NCBI GenBank assembly: GCA_966250375.1
Contig: CBINHE010000076.1
Coordinates: 1 to 19,694, forward strand
Source of the DNA: CAMLDH01 sp966250375
GTDB lineage: Bacteria; Pseudomonadota; Gammaproteobacteria; Burkholderiales; Burkholderiaceae_D
Direction of reading: 5' to 3'
Length of the DNA: 19,694 nt
Below are positions 1-7,032 of the stretch, one piece after another. The position numbers and the translations under genes are program-made. The notes under the pieces were generated by a model that was given only the letters and a program-made list of their open reading frames with translations, searched no databases and had not been told where the DNA came from. Within the stretch, counting starts at the first letter, position 1. Every line of letters starts with the position of its first letter.

Positions 1-35
1 ATTGCCGACGTGCTGTCATTTAAATCGAAAATCCT

Positions 36-50
36 GAGTCCGACAGACTC
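36..50. other. Small hairpin flanking element E1
   Basis: GAGTC (36-40), a 5-nt loop CGACA and GACTC (46-50) form a 5-bp hairpin that abuts the outer end of E1. Relative to gabD it lies beyond E1. On the minus strand it is followed by a loosely T-rich stretch (ATTTTCGATTT), so a weak terminator is possible, but the stem is short. A small hairpin also sits beyond E2. Confidence 0.3.
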
Positions 51-294
51 CTAGTAGTCAGTCAAGTTGAATTGTTGGGTATATGCCGAGTCGATCGGAG
101 GTGAGTGCAAGGGTGGAGCAGGGGTTTCGCATCGCATGCGATGCGCCTGCGTAACGGCAATGGCTTGCAAGCCATTGCGCGCCCTGCAAGGGCCGAGCAC
201 AGCCGGGGTGGTTCTCCCGGCGCGCATCGGCAACGCCGCAATCGCCTTCGAGCGGCCGGCAGATACCCTGCAATTCAGCTTGACTGGCTACTAG
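51..294 (+). repeat. Structured repeat E1 (long closing stem with internal hairpins)
   Basis: This 244-nt element is closed by 38-nt inverted arms (51-88 and 257-294) that pair in register with 5 mismatches. Three of the five are G-U wobbles on the plus strand. A weaker inner stem continues the pairing around 92-105. Inside are hairpin A (128-145, CGCATCGC/GCGATGCG), a linker CGCCTGCGTAACGGC (144-158), hairpin B (157-178, centred on CTTGCAAG), hairpin C (181-193, GCCCT/AGGGC), hairpin D (202-221, GCCGGG/CCCGGC) and a second linker (229-242). The linkers are shared almost exactly with E2, while the stems differ. The outer right arm contains the gabD stop codon (291-293). Short reading frames through it look spurious. 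Whether it acts as RNA, as mobile single-stranded DNA or as a terminator is unknown. The strand given is the one carrying the core in the orientation described. Confidence 0.8.
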
Positions 295-1769
295 ATACCG
301 CCCATGCAAAGGTATTTCATCTCCAGATATTCTTCAATGCCGTATTTGGAACCTTCGCGCCCCAAGCCAGATTGCTTGACGCCACCGAAGGGCGCCACTT
401 CGTTGGATATGATGCCGGTATTGATGCCCACCATGCCATATTCGAGTTTTTCCGCGACGCGCCACACGCGTCCAATGTCGCGTGAATAGAAATAACTCGC
501 CAAACCGAACTCCGTGTTGTTCGCCGCGGCGACCGCTTCCTCTTCCGTTTTGAATTTGACTACGGCAGCGACTGGACCGAAGGTTTCCTCGTGCATGATT
601 TTCATGTCAGCGGTGATGTTCGACAGTACTGTCGGTTCGTAAAAACGACCGCCGAGCGCATGCTTCTTGCCACCTGTGAGCACCTTCGCGCCTTTTGCCT
701 GCGCATCGGCAACATGTTCTTCGACCTTCGCTACCCCCTGATCGTCGATCAGCGGCCCTTGATTGACACCTGGTTCGAAGCCGCTGCCAACCTTGATTTT
801 GGCTGCACCTCTCGCTAGCTTTTCGACGAACGTATCGTAAATCGATTCATGCACGTAAAAACGGTTGGTGCATACGCAAGTCTGCCCGGCGTTGCGATAC
901 TTCGATTGCAGCGCTCCTTCAACCGCCGCATCCAGATCGGCATCCTCAAATACGATGAGCGGTGCATGCCCGCCGAGTTCGAGCGAAAGCTTCTTGACGG
1001 TGGGGGCGCACTGTTGCATCAGGATGCGGCCGACTGGCGTGGAGCCGGTGAATGACAGGTGCCGCACGGTTGGGCTGGCGCACAATACCTTGCCGATTTC
1101 GATCGAACGGTCGGCGTCGGCGGTCACGATATTCATCACGCCTGCCGGCAAGCCGGCGCGATGCGCCAGTTCCGCCATTGCGAGTGCGGACAAGGGCGTT
1201 TGCTCAGCCGGCTTGATGACGATGGCGCAACCGGCCGCAATCGCAGGCGCGACCTTGCGCGTGATCATCGCGATCGGAAAATTCCACGGCGTGATCGCAG
1301 CACAAACGCCGACCGGCTGCTTGATGACGACCATGCGCTTGTCGCTCCAGGTCGATGTCATTACGTCGCCGCTGACGCGCTTGGCTTCCTCGGCAAACCA
1401 TTCGATGAAACTTGCGCCGTACATCACTTCACCCTTGGCTTCCGGCAGTGGCTTACCTTGTTCCGCAGTCATCAGCGCGGCCAGGTCATCGGCATTAGCG
1501 ATCATCAGACCAAACCATTTGCGCATGATCGCCGCGCGTTCCTTGCCGGTCTTGGCGGCCCACGCCGGGAAAGCAGCATGGGCGGCATCGATCGCTGCCT
1601 GCGCGTGGCTGGCGCCCATGTTTGGTACTGAGCCGAGGAGGGTGTCATCGGCCGGATTAGTTACGTTGAAGGTGCCGGCGGCACCGACCCATTCACCATT
1701 GATGTAGGCCTGGTTGCGAAGCAGATTCGCATCATTCAATTTCGGGATGTCTTTATTGATTTGCGGCAT
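291..1769 (-). CDS. gabD: NAD(P)+-dependent succinate-semialdehyde dehydrogenase
   Basis: The enzyme oxidises succinate semialdehyde to succinate, the last step of the GABA shunt, in the cytosol. At 492 residues it has normal family length. Visible ALDH motifs are PWNF (161-164), the cofactor-binding KPAEQTP (186-192), FTGSTP (240-245), the general base Glu264 in LELGG, and the catalytic Cys298 in NAGQTCVC. A second cysteine, Cys300, is typical of GabD-type enzymes. EETFGP and PFGGVKQSGLGREG near the C-terminus also fit. The ATG is preceded by a strong AGGAGG (plus-strand 1776-1781), which fixes the start. It appears monocistronic: no gabT or gabP is adjacent, and E1 and E3 flank it. A near-perfect dyad lies about 31 bp upstream of the start. 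Related aldehyde dehydrogenases, such as glutarate-semialdehyde enzymes, cannot be excluded as the physiological role. Confidence 0.92.
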   Translation of the reverse strand: MPQINKDIPKLNDANLLRNQAYINGEWVGAAGTFNVTNPADDTLLGSVPNMGASHAQAAIDAAHAAFPAWAAKTGKERAAIMRKWFGLMIANADDLAALMTAEQGKPLPEAKGEVMYGASFIEWFAEEAKRVSGDVMTSTWSDKRMVVIKQPVGVCAAITPWNFPIAMITRKVAPAIAAGCAIVIKPAEQTPLSALAMAELAHRAGLPAGVMNIVTADADRSIEIGKVLCASPTVRHLSFTGSTPVGRILMQQCAPTVKKLSLELGGHAPLIVFEDADLDAAVEGALQSKYRNAGQTCVCTNRFYVHESIYDTFVEKLARGAAKIKVGSGFEPGVNQGPLIDDQGVAKVEEHVADAQAKGAKVLTGGKKHALGGRFYEPTVLSNITADMKIMHEETFGPVAAVVKFKTEEEAVAAANNTEFGLASYFYSRDIGRVWRVAEKLEYGMVGINTGIISNEVAPFGGVKQSGLGREGSKYGIEEYLEMKYLCMGGI

Positions 1770-1799
1770 GATTGGCCTCCTGCGGCTTATGCAAAAGAC

Positions 1800-1817
1800 A
1801 AGGATAGCGCAATCCTT
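1800..1817. promoter_or_regulatory. 18-bp dyad in the gabD leader (possible operator)
   Basis: AAGGATAGCGCAATCCTT is palindromic except for one pair (positions 7 and 12). It lies about 31 bp upstream of the gabD ATG, where a promoter-proximal operator would sit. No regulator is encoded nearby and no clear -35/-10 pair could be assigned, so the regulatory role is inference. Confidence 0.3.
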
Positions 1818-1853
1818 TACGCTTTGTTGTCAGTTCTGTCGCGGGTCTGCCGA

Positions 1854-1976
1854 TAGAGCGGTTTGCGGATCGGTGTAAGGGGCCAATCTCGAGCCTGCGG
1901 TGCTCGGTGTACATCACGTACACGTGCGCTCCTCGGCCCGACCTTGGTCCCTTACACCGACCCGCAAACCGCTCTA
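1854..1976. repeat. Long inverted-repeat hairpin E3
   Basis: The two 61-nt arms (1854-1914 and 1916-1976) are in exact register about position 1915. The outer 33 nt, starting TAGAGCGGTTTGCGG, pair with only 2 mismatches. Next come a partly paired section (TCG.GCC) and an unpaired bubble, then a terminal hairpin GTGTAC/GTACAC with loop ATCAC (1907-1923). It lies between the rlmL-type gene and gabD. The ends are TAGAGC...GCTCTA, so TA could be part of the repeat or a target duplication. It lacks the linkers shared by E1 and E2 and is therefore a different family. No T-run follows it on either strand, so it is not a standard intrinsic terminator. Confidence 0.75.
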
Positions 1977-2040
1977 GGGGGAAGTCGAACAGGTGCCTGC
2001 CGTACAGGTATTGGGCAACATGAACATCTCATGCGCTGGT

Positions 2041-2066
2041 GCTCCTGGCAAGGTTGTGTCAGGAGC
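2041..2066 (-). terminator. Hairpin just after the rlmL-type gene (possible terminator)
   Basis: GCTCCTG (2041-2047) pairs with CAGGAGC (2060-2066) across a 12-nt loop, a 7-bp stem that begins 8 nt beyond the stop codon of the upstream minus-strand gene. The position suits a 3'-end structure. No T-run follows, so it may protect the message from exonucleases rather than terminate transcription. Confidence 0.3.
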
Positions 2067-2074
2067 CTTCAGGA

Positions 2075-3280
2075 TTACACTTCTTTCGGCTTTGCCTGTT
2101 CGCGCCGATTAAAGCCGGCAACCATGTCGAATCGGAACAAACGGCATTCCAGCGCACCGTTGAAGAAAGGCGTCTTGCGCGCTTCTTTCAGTCGTAACAT
2201 TTTCGGCAAACCCAAATCCGCCGAAAACAGAAACACCGTCCAGCCGGCGAAACGCTGTTTCAAGGTGGTACTGAATGCACTGAAGAACGCGGTCGCCATG
2301 TCATCGGTTTCGATTGTGCTATCGCCGCGCACGCCGATGCGTTCGCCGTATGGTGGGTTGGTCAACATGATGCCCGGCACATCGGTCGGTGGCTTTACTT
2401 CCTGCGCCTCAATTTGTTTCAGCGGTACGTCGAACAGGATGCCGGCCTTGTTTAAATTGTTGCGTGTCATCACAATCATGTCGCCCGAAATGTCGCTGCC
2501 GAAAATCGTCGGCGTGGTCGGGATCGGATTGGATTTGACGCTGCCTTTGATTGTCTGCCACTCGGTCAAATTGAAGTCATGAAACTTTTCGAATGCGAAT
2601 GCGCGCCGCGCACCGGGTGGAATGCCGGCCACGATTTGCGCCGCTTCTGCCAGGATAGTGCCGGAGCCGCACATCGGATCGAACAATACCATGCCCGGTT
2701 TCCAGCCTGACACGCGCAACAAGCCTGCGGCAAGATTCTCACGTAGAGGCGCATCGCCGGTTTCCAGACGCCAGCCGCGTTTGAACAGTGCTTCACCGGA
2801 TGTGTCGAGATACAGCGTGAAATTGCGTGCATCGAGAAAGCCGACAATCCGCATGTCTGGCGTTTTCGTATCAACCGAAGGGCGTTCGGAAAATTGTTCG
2901 CGGAAGCGATCGCAAATCGCGTCCTTGATTTTCAGCGTCGTGAATTCCAGACTGCGCAACGGCGATTTGATCGCGGTGATATCGATGCGAATCGTATGAT
3001 GGACGCTGAACCAGTCTTCCCACGGTTGCGCCAGCGCGAGGTCGTAGATATCGTTTTCATTGGCGTAGCTGGAATGCGCGATGCGCAGCAGCACGCGTGA
3101 TGCGATGCGCGAATGCAGATTGATGCGGTACGCATCGGTCAAGCTGCCCGAGCAATGCACGCCGCCGGGAACCTGATTGTGTACCTTGATCGTAGTGCCT
3201 TGCTGCGCGATTTCGTTCAGCTCTTCCGCCAGTGCGGCTTCCAAGCCGCGCGGGCAGGGACAAAAATATGAATATGACAT
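2075..3280 (-). CDS. rlmL: THUMP-domain class I SAM-dependent rRNA methyltransferase (RlmL type)
   Basis: This is a COG0116-type methyltransferase, expected to make N2-methylguanosine in 23S rRNA (position 2445 in E. coli). The N-terminal ferredoxin-like and THUMP region occupies about residues 1-165. The linker GEALFKRGWR (162-171) is typical of the family. The methyltransferase domain shows the SAM-binding DPMCGSGT (201-208) and the catalytic NPPYGERIG (308-316). At 401 residues it corresponds only to the RlmL half: E. coli RlmKL is about 700 residues with a fused RlmK domain, whereas shorter stand-alone forms such as Bacillus YpsC are known. The start codon has only a weak GGG upstream. 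The gene lies alone between E2 and E3. The family is clear; the exact target base is inferred. Older annotations call such proteins N6-adenine DNA methylases, which the THUMP region argues against. Confidence 0.85.
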   Translation of the reverse strand: MSYSYFCPCPRGLEAALAEELNEIAQQGTTIKVHNQVPGGVHCSGSLTDAYRINLHSRIASRVLLRIAHSSYANENDIYDLALAQPWEDWFSVHHTIRIDITAIKSPLRSLEFTTLKIKDAICDRFREQFSERPSVDTKTPDMRIVGFLDARNFTLYLDTSGEALFKRGWRLETGDAPLRENLAAGLLRVSGWKPGMVLFDPMCGSGTILAEAAQIVAGIPPGARRAFAFEKFHDFNLTEWQTIKGSVKSNPIPTTPTIFGSDISGDMIVMTRNNLNKAGILFDVPLKQIEAQEVKPPTDVPGIMLTNPPYGERIGVRGDSTIETDDMATAFFSAFSTTLKQRFAGWTVFLFSADLGLPKMLRLKEARKTPFFNGALECRLFRFDMVAGFNRREQAKPKEV

Positions 3281-3323
3281 GGGGGAACCCTTTATCCGTA
3301 GAAAAACATCAGTAGATCAGTAG

Positions 3324-3344
3324 TGCAGACACCGTGGGTCTGCA
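3324..3344. other. Hairpin flanking element E2 in the rlmL-type gene leader
   Basis: TGCAGAC (3324-3330) and GTCTGCA (3338-3344) form a perfect 7-bp stem with a 7-nt loop, 3 nt outside E2. A direct 8-bp tandem repeat, ATCAGTAG twice (3308-3323), lies next to it. Together they occupy the leader of the rlmL-type gene. No promoter or riboswitch could be recognised there. Confidence 0.35.
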
Positions 3345-3347
3345 GCA

Positions 3348-3578
3348 TTTAGGAACGTGCACGGAATAACTTCCCGATTTGTCTCGCGGCAGACGGGCGC
3401 ATTGCAGCGTTGCCCCTCGTTTGTGTCGCCCGCTACACGGCAGGGCACCTTGCACGGGGACATCGCCTTGCAAGGCGATGCCGTTACGCAGGCGTGGAGC
3501 AGTGCTCCACGAATTCCCTGCTTCACCATCCCGTCCGCCGCGTCCAAATCGGGAAGTTATTCCGTGCACGTTCCTAAA
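3348..3578 (-). repeat. Structured repeat E2 (perfect 34-bp closing stem)
   Basis: This 231-nt element is closed by perfect 34-nt inverted arms (3348-3381 and 3545-3578, beginning TTTAGGAACGTGCACGG). An inner stem of about 12 bp follows (GCGGCGGACGGG against its partner, one wobble). Read on the minus strand, the core is homologous to the plus strand of E1: GTGAAGCAGGGAATTCG (3510-3526), hairpin A (3493-3511, GTGGAGCA/TGCTCCAC), linker CGCCTGCGTAACGGC (3480-3494, identical in E1), hairpin B (3461-3480, CATCGCCTTGCAAGGCGATG), a further hairpin (GCCC/GGGC, about 3427-3445) and a linker (3401-3414, 13 of 14 bases as in E1). The arms share no evident sequence with those of E1. It ends 2 nt from the stop codon of the upstream gene. 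Confidence 0.85.
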
Positions 3579-3580
3579 CT

Positions 3581-4183
3581 TCATTTCGCAAATGCCCGCT
3601 CCACAAAATCCAGACGATCCTGCCCCCAATAGCCTTCGCCATCGACCACGTACCAAGGGGAGCCGAACACGCTGGCGGCAATCGCATCATCTGTGAAACG
3701 CTCGTATTCCGTCTGCACGCTGGTAGTGTCGGATGACTTCAATAAGGCTTGGCCGTCATGGCCGCAGGTGGACGCGATTGCCGCCAGCGCGTCGGCATCG
3801 CCAATGTTTTTATCTTCGGCCCACAGCGCCCGCATTACAGCGCCGGCCACCTCCAATGCTGCCTCGTTACCATGTGCCAATTTCGTTGCAATGATCAGTT
3901 TGGCAGCGGGGTCACCAGGCAGTGGAAAGAATTTCGGTTGCAGGTTCAGCGGAACCTGCAAATGATCACTCCACCGTTTCATCTCCGCCAGGCGATACGC
4001 TTGCCGCTGCGGCGCGCGCTTGGCAAGCGGCAACCCGCCGGAGACATTGAATACTTTGCCCAGATCACACGGCTTGATATCAATTTGCACCCCATGCTGC
4101 TTCGCCAGAGACACGAAGCGCGCATGTCCCAGATACGCCCACGGTGATTGCGGGGCGAAATAATACTCACACACTTTGGACAT
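3581..4183 (-). CDS. DsbA-family / 2-hydroxychromene-2-carboxylate isomerase-like protein
   Basis: The protein has 200 residues, the usual size for the thioredoxin-fold family that includes NahD and kappa-class glutathione transferases. The N-terminal YYFAPQSPWAYLG (7-19) carries Ser13 in place of the redox CxxC, which is where the isomerases have their glutathione-activating Ser. Near the C-terminus, FGSPWYVVDG with cis-Pro176 and the signature WGQDRLDF (186-193) are diagnostic. No signal peptide is visible, so it should be cytosolic and glutathione-dependent rather than a periplasmic oxidoreductase. The ATG has a GGGAG box 8 nt upstream. It follows hemJ by 21 nt, suggesting the end of the leuS operon. 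There are no naphthalene-degradation genes nearby, so the physiological substrate is unknown and no symbol is assigned. Confidence 0.82.
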   Translation of the reverse strand: MSKVCEYYFAPQSPWAYLGHARFVSLAKQHGVQIDIKPCDLGKVFNVSGGLPLAKRAPQRQAYRLAEMKRWSDHLQVPLNLQPKFFPLPGDPAAKLIIATKLAHGNEAALEVAGAVMRALWAEDKNIGDADALAAIASTCGHDGQALLKSSDTTSVQTEYERFTDDAIAASVFGSPWYVVDGEGYWGQDRLDFVERAFAK

Positions 4184-4204
4184 CTGGAACTCCCGACAAA
4201 ATGT

Positions 4205-4627
4205 TCAGAACGGCTTGACGACCACCAAGATCACGATCGCCAGCAGTGCAATCACCGGGATCTCGTTGAACCAGCGATACCAAGTCTGACTGCGCGTGTT
4301 GCGGCCATTTTCAAATTTTTTCAATAACGAACCGCAAGCATGGTGATAGCCGATCAACAAGAGGACGAGGGTAAGTTTGGCATGCAGCCAACCATTGCCA
4401 GGACCTTTTCCGATGCCGTAGCCGAGCCACAGCCACAGGCCGAACCCCAGCGCCGGTAGCGCCAGGATCGACATGAAACGGTACAGCTTGCGCGCCATCA
4501 CCAACAGGCGCGTGGTTGCGGTGGCGTCGGTTTCCATCGCCAGATTGACCAGGATGCGCGGCAGGTAAAAGAGACCCGCGAACCAGGACGTGATGAATAC
4601 GATGTGCAGGGATTTGATCCAGAGCAT
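4205..4627 (-). CDS. hemJ: Protoporphyrinogen IX oxidase HemJ (UPF0093/CopD-like membrane protein)
   Basis: HemJ oxidises protoporphyrinogen IX to protoporphyrin IX at the inner membrane, the penultimate step of protoheme synthesis. The 140-residue length and four predicted membrane segments (about 3-22, 51-70, 83-100 and 123-138) match the family. Typical sequences are LHIVF with His8, WFAGLFYLPR (15-24), WLHAKL with His82 and Lys84 (80-85), and the ending WFNEIPV...VVVKPF. The start has a good AAGGA box 6 nt upstream. It lies 35 nt after proA and 21 nt before the DsbA-like gene. Such proteins are often labelled CopD-family or hypothetical; the motifs favour HemJ. The ferrochelatase for the next step is at 18524-19630. 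Confidence 0.82.
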   Translation of the reverse strand: MLWIKSLHIVFITSWFAGLFYLPRILVNLAMETDATATTRLLVMARKLYRFMSILALPALGFGLWLWLGYGIGKGPGNGWLHAKLTLVLLLIGYHHACGSLLKKFENGRNTRSQTWYRWFNEIPVIALLAIVILVVVKPF

Positions 4628-4662
4628 AGTTTCCTTTTTTGTGTACTGAAATTGCTACGGAC

Positions 4663-5928
4663 TTATTCGCGTACTTCGCCATGCCCAAATACGACATACT
4701 TGAGCGAGGTCAGTCCTTCCAGACCGACCGGCCCGCGTGCATGCAGTTTGTCGTTCGAAATGCCGATTTCCGCGCCCAGACCGTATTCGAATCCATCCGC
4801 GAAACGGGTTGATGCATTGATCATCACGGATGCCGAATCGATTTCGCGCAAAAAGCGCATCGCACGCGTGTAATCTTCCGTGACGATCGCATCGGTATGT
4901 TGTGACGAATAGGTGTTGATATGGTTGATCGCTTCATCCATGCCGGTCACGATTTTCACGGACAGGATCGCGGCCAGGTATTCGGTGTGCCAGTCTTCCT
5001 CGGTGGCCGCAGCCAGATGCGGATAGTCTGCGAGCAGCTTGCGCGCCTCATCATCGCCGCGCAGTTCGACTTCTTTGGCGCCGTACAGCTTTGCCAGTTC
5101 CGGCAACACCTGCGATGCGATACCGCGCGCTACCAGCAGGGTTTCCATCGTGTTGCAGGTGCCGTAGCGATGGCACTTCGCATTGAATGCGATCCTCAGC
5201 GCTTTCTCGATATCCGCCTTGTCGTCGATATACACATGGCAAATGCCGTCAAGATGCTTGATCATCGGCACTTTCGATTCTTTCATTAACCGCTCGATCA
5301 GCCCTTTGCCGCCGCGCGGCACGATTACGTCCACATACTGCGGCATGGTGATCAATTCACCGACCGCCGCACGGTCGGTGGTTTCGACGATTTGCACCGC
5401 GTCTGCCGGTAGCCCGGCGCCAGCCAAGCCTTCCTTGACCAGTTTCGCCAGCGCCTGATTGCAATGGATTGCTTCCGAGCCGCCGCGCAGGATGGTTGCA
5501 TTGCCGCTCTTGATGCATAGACCCGCCGCATCCACCGTGACGTTGGGGCGCGCCTCATAGATGATGCCGATGACGCCGAGCGGCACGCGCATCTGTCCGA
5601 CTTGGATGCCGGTCGGGCGGTATTTCATGTTCGAGATTTCGCCGATCGGGTCGGGGAGGGCGGCGATTTGTTCCAGGCCTTCCGCCATGGTTGCAATCGC
5701 CTTGTCCGACAGCGTCAGACGATCCAGCATCGCGGGTGCGAGTCCGCTGGCGCGAGCCGCATCGAGATCCTGCTGATTGGCAGCGCGCAGCGTATCCGCC
5801 TCGCGGCATATCGCTGCCGCAATCAACGCGAGCGCGCGGTTCTTGGCGGCGGTATCAGCCTTGGCCATGGCGCGCGAGGCTTTGCGGGCGCGCTGGCCGA
5901 CTTCGGTCATGTAATTTTTGATGTCCAT
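4663..5928 (-). CDS. proA: Gamma-glutamyl phosphate reductase
   Basis: ProA reduces gamma-glutamyl phosphate with NADPH to glutamate-5-semialdehyde, the second step of proline synthesis in the cytosol. At 421 residues it has typical length. The catalytic cysteine is Cys258 in RYGTCNTMETLL. Other family sequences are GIIYEARPNVTVDAAGLC (121-138), RGGSEA (148-153), VPRGGKGLIERL (203-214) and KHLDGICHVYID (224-235), with a conserved GLEGLTS near the C-terminus. proB is not in the window. It lies between holA (72 nt upstream) and hemJ (35 nt downstream) on the same strand. No good ribosome binding site precedes the ATG, although the N-terminus aligns with the family. Confidence 0.95.
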   Translation of the reverse strand: MDIKNYMTEVGQRARKASRAMAKADTAAKNRALALIAAAICREADTLRAANQQDLDAARASGLAPAMLDRLTLSDKAIATMAEGLEQIAALPDPIGEISNMKYRPTGIQVGQMRVPLGVIGIIYEARPNVTVDAAGLCIKSGNATILRGGSEAIHCNQALAKLVKEGLAGAGLPADAVQIVETTDRAAVGELITMPQYVDVIVPRGGKGLIERLMKESKVPMIKHLDGICHVYIDDKADIEKALRIAFNAKCHRYGTCNTMETLLVARGIASQVLPELAKLYGAKEVELRGDDEARKLLADYPHLAAATEEDWHTEYLAAILSVKIVTGMDEAINHINTYSSQHTDAIVTEDYTRAMRFLREIDSASVMINASTRFADGFEYGLGAEIGISNDKLHARGPVGLEGLTSLKYVVFGHGEVRE

Positions 5929-6000
5929 TTTGGTGGGGAATTGCCTGTAGTGGGAATCAATAAACCAGAAACAAAAAATTAAGAGATAGGGTGCCCGTGA

Positions 6001-7020
6001 TTACGCGCCGCGTGCGATTTTCAAACCGAGTTGCAACATCGCATCCCACGCGTCGCCTGCGAATGCCTTGGCACGCAAACCTTTTACCATCTTATCGATT
6101 TGCGCCGCTTCCTGCAGTGCGGCTTCTAATGTCGATAATTTAAGCCGACGTAGCGCCGGTTCCATCAATCGCTCGCGCGGGCCCCAAATACGGTATTCCT
6201 TCAACAGCATCGGCAGCGCGCGGCCTTGCGCCATGCCTGCCTTCAATTTCAGCAGCGTGCGGACTTCTTCGGCCACCGCCCATAGCACCAGCGGCAGCGC
6301 TTCGCCTTCGCCCTTCAAGCCTTCCAGCATGCGCACCAGACGCGCGGCATCGCCGGCCAGCATCGCTTCGTTGAGCTTGAATACATCGTAACGGGCGACA
6401 TTCAGCACCGCATCATGTACTTGCTCAAAGTTTAATTTTCCTTCCGGATACAGCAGTGCCAACTTCTGGATTTCCTGATGTGCAGCCAGCAGGTTGCCCT
6501 CGACGCGGTCAGCGATGAAATCAAGGCATTGCTTGTCCGTACTTTGGCGCTGTGCGGCGAGTCTTGTGCCTATCCATGCCGGCAACTGCGCACGCTCGAT
6601 GATTGGAATGTCGATAAAGACGCTGGCTTGCTGCAATGTTGCAACCCACGCGGCTTTTTGCGTTGCCCAATCGAGTTTTGGCAAGGTAATCAAGGTCACA
6701 TTGTCAGGGCTTAAAGCCGCTGCATAACTTTGCAATGCCTGCCCGCCCTCCTTGCCGGGTTTGCCGGTCGGGATGCGCAGTTCAATCAGTTTTTTATCAC
6801 CGAACAGGGATTGCGACTGGTTCGCCGCCAGCAACTCGCCCCATTTGAAACTTCGCTCAACAGTGAGTACATCGCGCTCGGAAAATCCCTGCGCGCGCGC
6901 TGTCTTGCGGATTTTGTCGGCCGCTTCCAGTGCCAGCAGGTGCTCATCGCTGGTGATCACATACAGCGGCGCCAGCGATTTCGTCAAATGAGTATCGAGC
7001 GCATCAATCCGCAACTGCAT
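6001..7020 (-). CDS. holA: DNA polymerase III subunit delta
   Basis: The delta subunit is part of the clamp loader and opens the beta sliding clamp during replication. The protein has 339 residues, the family norm. The N-terminal part (about 1-140) has the delta AAA+-like fold without a functional Walker A motif, as expected for this subunit. Recognisable stretches are PLYVITSDEHLLALEAADKI (18-37) and SLFGDKKLIELRIPTGKPG (71-89). The C-terminal collar region (about 210-339) is helical. An AAGGAT box lies 7 nt before the ATG. It begins 12 nt after lptE, matching the conserved leuS-lptE-holA order of betaproteobacteria. Confidence 0.92.
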   Translation of the reverse strand: MQLRIDALDTHLTKSLAPLYVITSDEHLLALEAADKIRKTARAQGFSERDVLTVERSFKWGELLAANQSQSLFGDKKLIELRIPTGKPGKEGGQALQSYAAALSPDNVTLITLPKLDWATQKAAWVATLQQASVFIDIPIIERAQLPAWIGTRLAAQRQSTDKQCLDFIADRVEGNLLAAHQEIQKLALLYPEGKLNFEQVHDAVLNVARYDVFKLNEAMLAGDAARLVRMLEGLKGEGEALPLVLWAVAEEVRTLLKLKAGMAQGRALPMLLKEYRIWGPRERLMEPALRRLKLSTLEAALQEAAQIDKMVKGLRAKAFAGDAWDAMLQLGLKIARGA

Positions 7021-7032
7021 TTCACATCCTTA

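Noticed and set aside
51..294. Integron attC site as an explanation for E1 and E2
   Set aside because: attC sites keep conserved outer core sites (RYYYAAC/GTTRRRY) and vary internally; here the outer arms differ and the internal linkers are conserved. No integrase or cassette genes are present.
51..309. Short reading frames on both strands across E1, and similar ones across E2 (3309-3696)
   Set aside because: They follow from the inverted-repeat structure, have no ribosome binding sites or recognisable domains, and run into or out of real genes.
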